6,013 nucleotides of DNA from Flaviramulus sp. GTDB taxonomy: Bacteria > Bacteroidota > Bacteroidia > Flavobacteriales > Flavobacteriaceae. Both the position numbers and the translations under genes were made by a program. The DNA lies in contig JALRJA010000361.1 in the NCBI GenBank assembly GCA_023255235.1, forward strand, positions 1 through 6,013, written 5' to 3'. The stretch's first letter is position 1. Each line of letters starts with the position of its first letter. The notes beneath the pieces are model-generated. The model did not search any database, was not told the DNA's origin, and worked only from the letters and a program-made list of their open reading frames with translations. Below, one piece after another: positions 1-6,013 of this stretch.

Positions 1-1179
1 AAACTCATTACAACAGTTTTAATTGTTGTCTTTTTGTGGTGTTTTGCTTTTATAGCAGGTTTATCTGCATCTGTTACACGTGCCGTTACCATGTTTAGTG
101 TTTTAAGTATAGCAATAAACCTAAAAAGACCAACCAATACCTATAACACTTTGGTAATTTCAATGTTTATTATTTTACTTATAAAACCATTATTTTTATT
201 TGATATTGGTTTTCAATTAAGTTATTTGGCTGTTTTTTCTATAGTAACCATAGACCCCTATTTGTATAAACTATGCCATTTTAAAAACTGGTTTTTTGAT
301 AAGCTATGGCATACCTCTACTGTTAGTATTTCTGCTCAATTAGGTATTCTGCCTATTAGTTTATATTATTTTCATCAATTCCCAGGTTTATTCCTTATTT
401 CAAATTTGGGTATCATACCTTTTCTAGGGCTTATTTTAGGTTTGGGTATATTGGTTATTATTTTAGCTGTACTAGATATTTTACCATACTTTGTTGCAAA
501 TACCTATGCTGCTATTATTGATTTTATGAATGGTTTTGTAAGCTGGGTTGCCAAACACGAAGATTTTCTTTTTAAAGATATTCCTTTTAATATGTTGTAT
601 GTCTTAACCTCCTATTTAGTACTTATTTCATTGGTTTATTTTTTTATAAAAAAAGGTTTTTCAACACTAAAAAGGCTTTTAATAGCTATAATACTTTTTC
701 AATTGGGATTTGTTTATACTAAATACAATAAACCCTCTAATACTTTTATTGTGTTTCATAAAAGTAGGCAAAGCCTTGTAGGAAATATTAATAATGATAC
801 AATAATGGTTGCAACTAATTTTGATAGTTTAACCAAACCAAACAATAGCATTATTAAAGATTATGTTGTTGGTAGCCATATAAATACAATTGAATATGGC
901 AAACTACAATCTGTTTATAAGCTTAAAAATAAAATTCTTTTGGTAGTTGATAGTTTGGGTGTTTATAATGTAGCATCATTTAAACCCGATTATGTTTTAT
1001 TAAGACAGTCGCCAAAAATTAATTTAAATAGGTTGATAGATTCTATTAATCCAAAACACATAATTGCCGATGGCAGCAACTATAAATCTTATACAGAACA
1101 TTGGAGTCTTATATGTAAAAAAAGAAAAATCTCATATCATCAAACACATAAAAAGGGTGCTTTTATAATAGAATATTAA
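1..1179 (+). CDS. comEC: ComEC/Rec2-family DNA-uptake channel, 3' part (5' end outside window)
   Basis: The reading frame is open from base 1 to the TAA at 1177-1179 (392 visible codons), so this is the C-terminal part of a longer gene. ComEC proteins form the inner-membrane channel that brings single-stranded DNA into the cytoplasm during transformation. Visible residues 1-240 are strongly hydrophobic, with many membrane helices, and carry the conserved Competence-domain patterns: GLSASVTRAVTM at 20-31, FDIGFQLSYLAVFS at 67-80 and SAQLGILPISLYYF at 111-124. Residues 241-392 form a soluble tail ending in IIADGSNYKSY (354-364) and HKKGAFIIEY (383-392). This resembles the last part of the metallo-beta-lactamase-like domain of longer ComEC proteins, but no HxHxDH, distal GD or HHGS metal motif is present. 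A TTG at 34-36 is in frame but is internal, since homology-like sequence continues upstream of it. The gene converges with the thioredoxin gene, 7 bp apart. The family call is firm; competence in this organism is inferred. Confidence 0.9.
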   Translation, partial: KLITTVLIVVFLWCFAFIAGLSASVTRAVTMFSVLSIAINLKRPTNTYNTLVISMFIILLIKPLFLFDIGFQLSYLAVFSIVTIDPYLYKLCHFKNWFFDKLWHTSTVSISAQLGILPISLYYFHQFPGLFLISNLGIIPFLGLILGLGILVIILAVLDILPYFVANTYAAIIDFMNGFVSWVAKHEDFLFKDIPFNMLYVLTSYLVLISLVYFFIKKGFSTLKRLLIAIILFQLGFVYTKYNKPSNTFIVFHKSRQSLVGNINNDTIMVATNFDSLTKPNNSIIKDYVVGSHINTIEYGKLQSVYKLKNKILLVVDSLGVYNVASFKPDYVLLRQSPKINLNRLIDSINPKHIIADGSNYKSYTEHWSLICKKRKISYHQTHKKGAFIIEY

Positions 1180-1186
1180 CTATTTA

Positions 1187-1657
1187 CTAATTATTTTTAA
1201 CAATGCTATTGGCTACTGCTAGCCATTGTTTAGCACCACCGCGAACATAGCCTGTGCTGCCAAGGGTGTTTAAGTTTTTTTTACCTTCGGAAGTTACCTC
1301 AGGATAAGCAAAAAAAACTGTTGGAAACCCTCTAACATTAAACATTTTTTGAATTTGATGATTTTGAATTTGAAGCTCTTTATCCAGTTTTCTTCTTCTA
1401 GGAAAATCTAATTCTACCAAAACAACTTTCTCTTTTGCCCAATTTTCAAAATCGGGTGTTTTTAAAACTTCATTTTGCAGTTTAATACACCACCCACACC
1501 AGTCTGATCCTGTAAAAAATAACAAGAGTGTTTTATTTTCTTTTGTAGCAATATCAAACGCTTTATTCATGTCTGTATGCCAAGTTAAAGACTCTTGAGA
1601 CATAGCATTAACAACTGTAAAAACAGCTAGAAATAATGTAATATATATTTTTCTCAT
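1187..1657 (-). CDS. Exported thioredoxin-fold protein with CGWC active site
   Basis: This 156-residue protein starts at ATG (1657-1655) with a Sec-type signal: MRK, then a hydrophobic core to about residue 18. Cleavage probably falls after VNA (18) or AMS (20), leaving a mature N-terminus near Q21. The mature part is one thioredoxin-like domain of the thioredoxin_7 / DUF255-like kind: strand TLLLFFTG (43-50), redox motif WCGWC with cysteines 54 and 57, strand VVLVELD (78-84), and the cis-proline loop RGFPTVFF (109-116, Pro112). With both cysteines and the cis-proline present it should be redox active in the periplasm. It could act as a disulfide reductase or oxidase; CGWC alone does not settle the direction, and no partner is evident. 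It lies 78 bp downstream of a POT transporter gene on the same strand and ends 7 bp from the convergent comEC. The fold is certain; the role is unknown. Confidence 0.9.
   Translation of the reverse strand: MRKIYITLFLAVFTVVNAMSQESLTWHTDMNKAFDIATKENKTLLLFFTGSDWCGWCIKLQNEVLKTPDFENWAKEKVVLVELDFPRRRKLDKELQIQNHQIQKMFNVRGFPTVFFAYPEVTSEGKKNLNTLGSTGYVRGGAKQWLAVANSIVKNN
1199..1230 (+). terminator. Possible hairpin terminator for comEC inside the end of the convergent gene
   Basis: About 20 bp after the comEC stop lies an inverted repeat with two competing pairings: TGGCTA (1210-1215) with TAGCCA (1220-1225) around a 4-base loop, or AACAATG (1199-1205) with CATTGTT (1224-1230). On the plus strand the inner stem is followed by TTGTTT, a short imperfect T-run. 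It overlaps the last codons of the thioredoxin-fold gene, as expected when convergent genes are only 7 bp apart. The weak T-run and short stem make this tentative, and the pairing may be chance within coding sequence. Confidence 0.3.
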
Positions 1658-1670
1658 AATGGCTTTATCG

Positions 1671-1704
1671 CAAAAGTTATACCGAACTTACAAAAAAGTT
1701 TCAA
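1671..1704 (-). promoter_or_regulatory. Candidate Bacteroidota-type promoter before the thioredoxin-fold gene
   Basis: On the minus strand, TTG (1704-1702) is followed after 20 bp by TATAACTTTTG (1681-1671). This resembles the Bacteroidota primary-sigma consensus (TTG at -33, TAnnTTTG at -7), but has one extra base between TA and TTTG. It lies in the 78-bp gap after the POT gene, and a start about 6 bp downstream would leave a leader of less than 10 bases before the ATG. The imperfect match and very short leader keep confidence low; read-through from the transporter gene is the alternative. Confidence 0.3.
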
Positions 1705-1735
1705 ATTAAATAGTAACGCCTCTATAATTTTACTT

Positions 1736-3478
1736 TTATCGTACACCATGCATGAGTTTTTTGATTATAGGTTTCATCACTATAGCAAAAACTGCCATAA
1801 CCAATGACACTATGGTTAGCATCCAAAAGAAGTAACTAATCCCATTTTGGTTGGCAACTTTATCAATATTTTCGCCAAATACACCAGCACCTTTCATTCC
1901 AATTGCAACAGCTAGATACCATACACCAAACATAAAGGCTATCATTCTAGCTGGCACTAATTTGCTCACATACGATAGCCCAACTGGAGAAATACATAAC
2001 TCCCCCATAGTATGAAATAAATAGACTAAAACAAGCCATAAAATACTTACTGAAGCTGTTTTAGCTCCGGGTTCTATACCCATAGCTCCAAATGCCACAC
2101 ATGCCATACCTAAAGCCAATAAAAACATGCCTATACCATATTTTGCATTTGCTGATGGGTTATATTTACTTTCCCACCATTTTGAAAATAAGGGTGCAAG
2201 TGTGATGATAAATAAAGAATTTAAAACGCTAAACCATGATGCAGGAATTTCTAACTCGTCATCTTTTAATTGGTCTAACAGCATCCAAATTGCAATTCCC
2301 CAAACAATTATAAAACTCAAACTTAAAACAATATTAGCCCATTTGTATTTTGCAAAAGTTTGTTTAAATAGTAAAAATAAAACCCACGAAATGATAGCTA
2401 AAGGAATTACCGTCATGGCTGCATTAACTACTCTAAAAATAATAGCCGATGAACCATCTAGAGTTCTATCTGTATAATCTCTAGCAAAAATGGTTAATGT
2501 GCCGGGAGCTTGTTCAAAAATAGCCCAAAAGAATACAGACAAAAGTGCGAAAAATGCAACTGCTATAAGTTTTTCTCTAGTTATTTTTGAGTATTGAGTA
2601 AATCTATAAATTAGGAGTAAGAGAAACAAGCCTAAAGCAGTGAGTATGGCTATGTTATTACCATTGGTTCCCAGAAAAGAAAATATATTAATTTTTCCTT
2701 CTGAAATTGTGGTGGCTGGTGCATTTACAATCCAAAGTAAGCCTAAAGTAACCATACATATAATCAAGCCTAATTGCCAGGTGGTAAAAGGTACTCTTTT
2801 GTCATTATCTAAGGCTTCAATAGAATTGGCATCTTCTTTTTTAGGTTTTAAACCAATGTTACCAAAAATATTTTGAGCTAACCAAAACTGAACTAAGCCA
2901 AAAAACATGAATATACCTGCTAAACCAAACCCTAAACTCCATCCTATCTTTTCACCTAAATACCCACAGAGTAAAATACCTAAAAATGCTCCTGCATTGA
3001 CACCCATATAGAAAATGGTGTAGGCACCGTCTTTTTTTTCAGGTCTATCTTTATACATTTCAGAAATAATGGAGGTCATATTGGGTTTAAAAAACCCATT
3101 CCCTATAACTAATAACCCTAATCCTAAATAAATAGACCACTGGGTTTCTACAGCCATTGATGCATGCCCTAAAGTCATTAATAATGCCCCAACTAAAACG
3201 GCATACCTATAACCTATAACTTTATCAGCAAAATAGCCACCCATCATGGTTGAGAGATATACCAACCCAACGTATGATCCAAAAAGTGCCATAGCATGTT
3301 CACGAGGCCATCCCCAACCTTCGTCTAATAGCGAAGCTGTTAAAAATAATACTAACAAGGCACGCATTCCATAATAAGAAAAACGTTCCCACATTTCAGT
3401 GAAAAACAATACAAATAACCCAGAAGGATGTCCTAGTACGTTACTTTTAAAAAACTGATCGGTTGAATTTTCTGCCAT
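1736..3478 (-). CDS. POT/PTR2-family proton-coupled di-/tripeptide transporter, form with two extra helices
   Basis: This 580-residue inner-membrane protein belongs to the proton-dependent oligopeptide transporter family (MFS fold), which imports di- and tripeptides with protons. Family marks in order are: ExxER in helix 1 (E28, E31, R32 in TEMWERFSYYGMRALL); GGYFADKVIGYR (80-91) of PTR2 signature 1; the helix-4 lysine in FFKPNMTS (K131); YTIFYMGVNAGAFL (153-166, N161) of signature 2; FEQAPGTL in helix 7 (E322); PASWFSVLN (412-420) in helix 8; and GELCISPVGL in helix 10 (E493). Two helices between TM6 and TM7 (about 233-253 and 273-292) match the HA/HB pair of bacterial POTs. Residues 341-410 are an additional insertion with two hydrophobic stretches, absent from the neighbouring paralog. 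The ATG start sits just before a short polar N-terminus and gives a normal helix 1. The gene lies 32 bp behind the other POT gene, so the two are very likely co-transcribed. Substrate range within small peptides cannot be read from sequence. Confidence 0.95.
   Translation of the reverse strand: MAENSTDQFFKSNVLGHPSGLFVLFFTEMWERFSYYGMRALLVLFLTASLLDEGWGWPREHAMALFGSYVGLVYLSTMMGGYFADKVIGYRYAVLVGALLMTLGHASMAVETQWSIYLGLGLLVIGNGFFKPNMTSIISEMYKDRPEKKDGAYTIFYMGVNAGAFLGILLCGYLGEKIGWSLGFGLAGIFMFFGLVQFWLAQNIFGNIGLKPKKEDANSIEALDNDKRVPFTTWQLGLIICMVTLGLLWIVNAPATTISEGKINIFSFLGTNGNNIAILTALGLFLLLLIYRFTQYSKITREKLIAVAFFALLSVFFWAIFEQAPGTLTIFARDYTDRTLDGSSAIIFRVVNAAMTVIPLAIISWVLFLLFKQTFAKYKWANIVLSLSFIIVWGIAIWMLLDQLKDDELEIPASWFSVLNSLFIITLAPLFSKWWESKYNPSANAKYGIGMFLLALGMACVAFGAMGIEPGAKTASVSILWLVLVYLFHTMGELCISPVGLSYVSKLVPARMIAFMFGVWYLAVAIGMKGAGVFGENIDKVANQNGISYFFWMLTIVSLVMAVFAIVMKPIIKKLMHGVR
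3378..3399. repeat. Direct repeat copy 1 (22 bp, in POT gene 1736-3478)
   Basis: These 22 bases are identical to 4940-4961 in the same orientation. They encode the end of the helix-1 ExxER motif (EMWERFS) in each POT paralog. The identity reflects gene duplication and strong protein constraint rather than a mobile element. Flanking bases diverge quickly at synonymous sites. Confidence 0.85.
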
Positions 3479-3510
3479 AATATTAGTATTTCAGTATTAA
3501 GTTAAATCTA

Positions 3511-5079
3511 TTAATGTATTCCTTTCATTAGTTTCTTTAGTATAGGTACTAAAGACAGCAGCACAACGGCACATGCTAACACTACATAAACGCCCCAATT
3601 TAGGTAAACATCAACATACGGACTAATTTGTTCTGCCATTGAGGCATTTTCTTGTAAATCGCCAATGCTTATTAGCTTACCTATTTCGGTTGCCACTTTA
3701 TTACCTATAGAATATGATAAAAACCATACGCCCATAGTAAACCCAACAATATGGGGAGGCGATAATTTGGTAATCATAGATAACCCAACAGGAGATAAGC
3801 ATAACTCACCTAATGTGTGAAGCATATACATAAAAATGATTGCCCAGATAACTATTTTTTCACCCGAAGCTATTGCTGATTTAGCACCCAAAACAATAAT
3901 TAAAAACCCAACAGCCAACAGTAATAATGAATAAACAAACTTTAAAGGAGTGCTTGGTTCTCTTTTAAGCTTATTTAGCTTAATCCAAAGCCATGAATAA
4001 ACGGGTGCAAAAATAATAATGAAAAAGGCATTTAAGGCTTGAAATTGTGAAGCTGGTATTTCAGAGTTTCCTATTGAGCGGTCAACAAATCGGTCTGTAA
4101 TTAATGTAAGTGATCCTCCTGCTTGTTCAAACAAAGCCCAGAATAAAGCGTGAAAAACAAAGAGAATTAAAACCACCAAAAGGCGTGAGCCATTTTCATA
4201 CTGGGTACTCAAATAAATAAGGTAAATTAATACTACAATAGAAATACCTGTTAAACCATATTTAAAAACCGTATCATAATTAAATAGTATAGCCCACAAG
4301 GGTACTGCAATAAAACTTAATATTATAATTATTTTATTCAGACTAATGCCTGCAAAAAAACTGCCTTTGTCGTGGTTTTTGTTAGGCACTAAGCCTTCAT
4401 CTCCAAAATGCTTTAAATTTACCCAAAAAACAATAAGTCCTATAATCATTCCTATGCCTGCAAGTCCGAAACCCCAATGCCATCCAATCTCTTCTCCCAA
4501 ATAACCACAGGTAAGTGCCGATAGAAAAGCACCTACATTAATACCCATATAAAAAATATTAAAGGCAGAATCTTTTCGTGGGTCGTCTTGTTCATAAAAC
4601 TTACCTAAAAAACTAGATATGTTAGGCTTAAAATAGCCAGTACCTACTATAATAAAAGACAAGGCTATAAAAAAGAAGGTTTCATTGGTTTCGGCAACTA
4701 AACCTTGTGCAGCCAAGACTATATGACCAATACTAATTAAAACACCACCTAATAAAATGGCTTTTCTAAACCCTAAGTATTTATCGGCCATCATACCGCC
4801 AATTATAGGTCCTAAGTAAATAGATGCTGTATAGGAACCATAAATTGCAAGCGATTTAACATCGGCTTCGCCACTTGCAATTTGTTGGAAAACAATTTTT
4901 ACCATATACAGTGTTAGTAAAGCCCTCATACCGTAATAGGAAAAACGTTCCCACATTTCAGCAAAAAAACAAACAAAAAGTGCTCTGGGATGTATTTTCC
5001 AATTGGCTCTTATAACAAGCGGTATCCAAATGAGACAAAAAATCCATCCAACAATAAGTAATCCTAATACAAAATCCAT
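3511..5079 (-). CDS. POT/PTR2-family proton-coupled di-/tripeptide transporter with extra N-terminal helix
   Basis: This 522-residue inner-membrane peptide:proton symporter is a paralog of the next gene downstream. Family marks: ExxER (E41, E44, R45 in AEMWERFSYYGMRALL); GGMMADKYLGFRK (94-106); helix-4 lysine in GYFKPNISS (K151); FNIFYMGINVGAFL (173-186, N181); FEQAGGSL in helix 7 (E318); PASQFQALN (342-350); GELCLSPVGL (E425). All charged and polar residues tied to proton coupling and peptide binding in characterised bacterial POTs are present. Residues 1-24 form an additional hydrophobic helix before the usual POT start at HPRALFVCFF (30-39). The ATG at 5079-5077 is the only sensible start that includes this helix. 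The C-terminus (LKKLMKGIH) closely resembles that of the paralog (IKKLMHGVR), supporting an old tandem duplication. The gene follows the dipeptidyl-peptidase gene after 89 bp, which suggests a role in importing the peptidase's products. Confidence 0.95.
   Translation of the reverse strand: MDFVLGLLIVGWIFCLIWIPLVIRANWKIHPRALFVCFFAEMWERFSYYGMRALLTLYMVKIVFQQIASGEADVKSLAIYGSYTASIYLGPIIGGMMADKYLGFRKAILLGGVLISIGHIVLAAQGLVAETNETFFFIALSFIIVGTGYFKPNISSFLGKFYEQDDPRKDSAFNIFYMGINVGAFLSALTCGYLGEEIGWHWGFGLAGIGMIIGLIVFWVNLKHFGDEGLVPNKNHDKGSFFAGISLNKIIIILSFIAVPLWAILFNYDTVFKYGLTGISIVVLIYLIYLSTQYENGSRLLVVLILFVFHALFWALFEQAGGSLTLITDRFVDRSIGNSEIPASQFQALNAFFIIIFAPVYSWLWIKLNKLKREPSTPLKFVYSLLLLAVGFLIIVLGAKSAIASGEKIVIWAIIFMYMLHTLGELCLSPVGLSMITKLSPPHIVGFTMGVWFLSYSIGNKVATEIGKLISIGDLQENASMAEQISPYVDVYLNWGVYVVLACAVVLLSLVPILKKLMKGIH
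4940..4961. repeat. Direct repeat copy 2 (22 bp, in POT gene 3511-5079)
   Basis: This is the partner of the repeat at 3378-3399, spaced 1562 bp apart, and it encodes the same ExxER-motif stretch of helix 1. Recombination between the copies would fuse the two POT genes in frame, yielding a single chimeric transporter with the N-terminal extra helix of one paralog and the body of the other; whether that occurs is not known. Confidence 0.85.
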
Positions 5080-5168
5080 ATATAGTCTTTTAAAATGTTT
5101 TTAAATGTTGTTACGTTTCTCTTATATAAAGAATAGGTTTTTATTTTATTAACCTTACTTCTAAATTT

Positions 5169-6013
5169 TTAGCCTTTAATGTTTATAGTTTCTTTTGGCT
5201 TATCTTGTTGTAATTGTTCTCTTTTATCTCCAAGCTTTTCATGAATAAAATGAGTCATTTTTTTATATAGATGAAGTCTTGTGTTACCTCCATAAATACC
5301 GTGGTTTTTATCTGGATAAACTGCCCAGTCAAACTGCTTATCGGCTTGAATTAAAGCCTCTACCATTCGCATGGTGTGTTGTAAATGAACATTATCATCA
5401 CCAGAGCCATGCACCAAAAGGTAATCGCCTTTTAAAAGTTCGGGGTAGTTAAAAGGTGAATTATCATCATATCCATTAGGGTTTTCTTGAGGTGTTCTCA
5501 TAAAACGTTCTGTATAAATGGTATCATAAAAACGCCAACTGGTTACTGGTGCTACAGCTATTGCCATTTTAAAAATATCATTCCCCTTTAACAAGCAGTT
5601 AGTAGCCATGTGTCCACCATAACTCCATCCCCAAATACCAATACGGTTTTGGTCTATATAAGGTAGTTTAGCCAATTGTTTTGCTCCTGCAATTTGATCT
5701 TCAGTTTCTAGTTTAACTAAATTTAAATAGGTTACTTTTTTAAAATCGGCTCCTTTAAATCCTGTTCCTCTTCCGTCAATACAAGCAATTATATACCCTT
5801 GTTGAGCTAAATGTTGATACCAATAATCATTGGCACTATTCCATTGGTTGGCTACTTGTTGTGAGCCAGGACCAGAATATTGATACATTAGTAATGGATA
5901 TTGTTTCGTTTCATCAAAATTAGCGGGTTTAATCATCCACATATTCAAATCGTTTCCATTTATGTGAATGGTACTAAACTCTTTTTTTGAGGTTTTATAG
6001 TTTGCTAGTTTTT
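5169..6013 (-). CDS. S9B dipeptidyl-peptidase-IV-like serine peptidase, C-terminal catalytic domain (5' end outside window)
   Basis: The minus-strand frame is open through the right edge, so the beta-propeller and N-terminus lie beyond it; 280 residues are visible. This is the alpha/beta-hydrolase domain of the S9 family. The match to DPP IV is residue by residue: nucleophile in GWSYGG (visible S130), acid in GSGDDNVH (D205), base in DKNHGI (H237), oxyanion tyrosine in QYSGPGSQ (Y45). The S1 proline pocket of human DPP IV is fully kept (Y631, V656, W659, Y662, Y666 and V711 correspond to visible Y131, V156, W159, Y162, Y166 and V208), within VTSWRFYDTIYTER. It should therefore remove X-Pro or X-Ala dipeptides from peptide N-termini, probably in the periplasm or outer envelope; the signal peptide is not visible. 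The propeller Glu-Glu pair that binds the free N-terminus is also outside the window. The protein ends in a charged tail of about 20 residues. A TTG at 5948-5946 is internal, not the start. Confidence 0.93.
   Translation of the reverse strand, partial: KLANYKTSKKEFSTIHINGNDLNMWMIKPANFDETKQYPLLMYQYSGPGSQQVANQWNSANDYWYQHLAQQGYIIACIDGRGTGFKGADFKKVTYLNLVKLETEDQIAGAKQLAKLPYIDQNRIGIWGWSYGGHMATNCLLKGNDIFKMAIAVAPVTSWRFYDTIYTERFMRTPQENPNGYDDNSPFNYPELLKGDYLLVHGSGDDNVHLQHTMRMVEALIQADKQFDWAVYPDKNHGIYGGNTRLHLYKKMTHFIHEKLGDKREQLQQDKPKETINIKG

Noticed and set aside
34..36. TTG as start of the comEC-like gene
   Set aside because: The frame is open to the left edge with continuing hydrophobic sequence (KLITTVLIVVF), and the known family architecture needs several hundred more N-terminal residues.
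1149..1166. Small inverted repeat AAAAG-GGTG-CTTTT as a terminator for the thioredoxin-fold gene
   Set aside because: The stem is only 5 bp, almost all A:T, and lies in comEC coding sequence that encodes the conserved KKGAFI motif; this is more simply coding sequence.
2127..2477. Plus-strand open frame of 116 codons
   Set aside because: It lies entirely antisense within the well-supported POT gene and its translation shows no recognisable domain.
2640..2876. Plus-strand open frame of 78 codons
   Set aside because: It is antisense to the same POT gene, with no start context or protein features that suggest a real gene.
3479..3510. Independent promoter between the two POT genes
   Set aside because: The 32-bp gap holds no TTG plus TAnnTTTG arrangement and is short enough for simple co-transcription.
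5120..5132. TTATATAA palindrome in the gap upstream of the first POT gene
   Set aside because: An 8-bp A/T-only palindrome is expected by chance in such AT-rich DNA and has no supporting second site.
5946..5948. TTG as start of the S9 peptidase
   Set aside because: The 21 codons upstream continue the family pattern (FSTIHINGNDLNMWMIKP), which is the junction into the catalytic domain, so the gene extends beyond the window.

Overview
The window is AT-rich and looks like the chromosome of a member of Bacteroidota, most likely family Flavobacteriaceae. The grounds are the low G+C content, start codons preceded by A/T-rich sequence without Shine-Dalgarno motifs, and protein features typical of that group: a ComEC with a short C-terminus lacking metal ligands, two POT-family peptide transporters, a secreted CGWC thioredoxin-fold protein, and a dipeptidyl-peptidase-IV-type S9 peptidase. 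The genus cannot be told from this sequence. The window is almost wholly coding and no gap exceeds 100 bp. I saw no tRNA, rRNA, CRISPR array, insertion sequence, phage gene or origin.

Layout. On the plus strand, 1-1179 is the 3' part of a comEC/rec2-like gene for the inner-membrane DNA-uptake channel; its start lies left of the window. It converges with four genes on the minus strand. In their order of transcription, right to left, these are an S9B dipeptidyl-peptidase-IV-like gene (6013-5169, 5' end outside the window), a POT transporter with an extra N-terminal membrane helix (5079-3511), a second POT transporter with an extra two-helix insertion (3478-1736), and a small exported thioredoxin-fold protein (1657-1187). 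The stop codons of comEC and the thioredoxin gene are only 7 bp apart.

How the genes fit together. The peptidase should release X-Pro and X-Ala dipeptides from oligopeptide N-termini in the cell envelope. The two proton-coupled POT transporters import di- and tripeptides, so the three genes read as a 'trim and import' module for peptide use. The two transporter genes (32 bp apart) are very probably co-transcribed. Read-through from the peptidase gene is plausible, because the 89 bp before the first transporter gene contain no TTG and no TAnnTTTG motif. The thioredoxin-fold gene may have its own weak promoter. Its link to peptide uptake or to competence is not shown by sequence.

I found no clearly new biological system. 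The points most worth a second look are the extra membrane helices, at different places, in the two POT paralogs, and the ComEC C-terminal domain, which keeps the outline of the metallo-beta-lactamase end region but has no metal-binding motifs.
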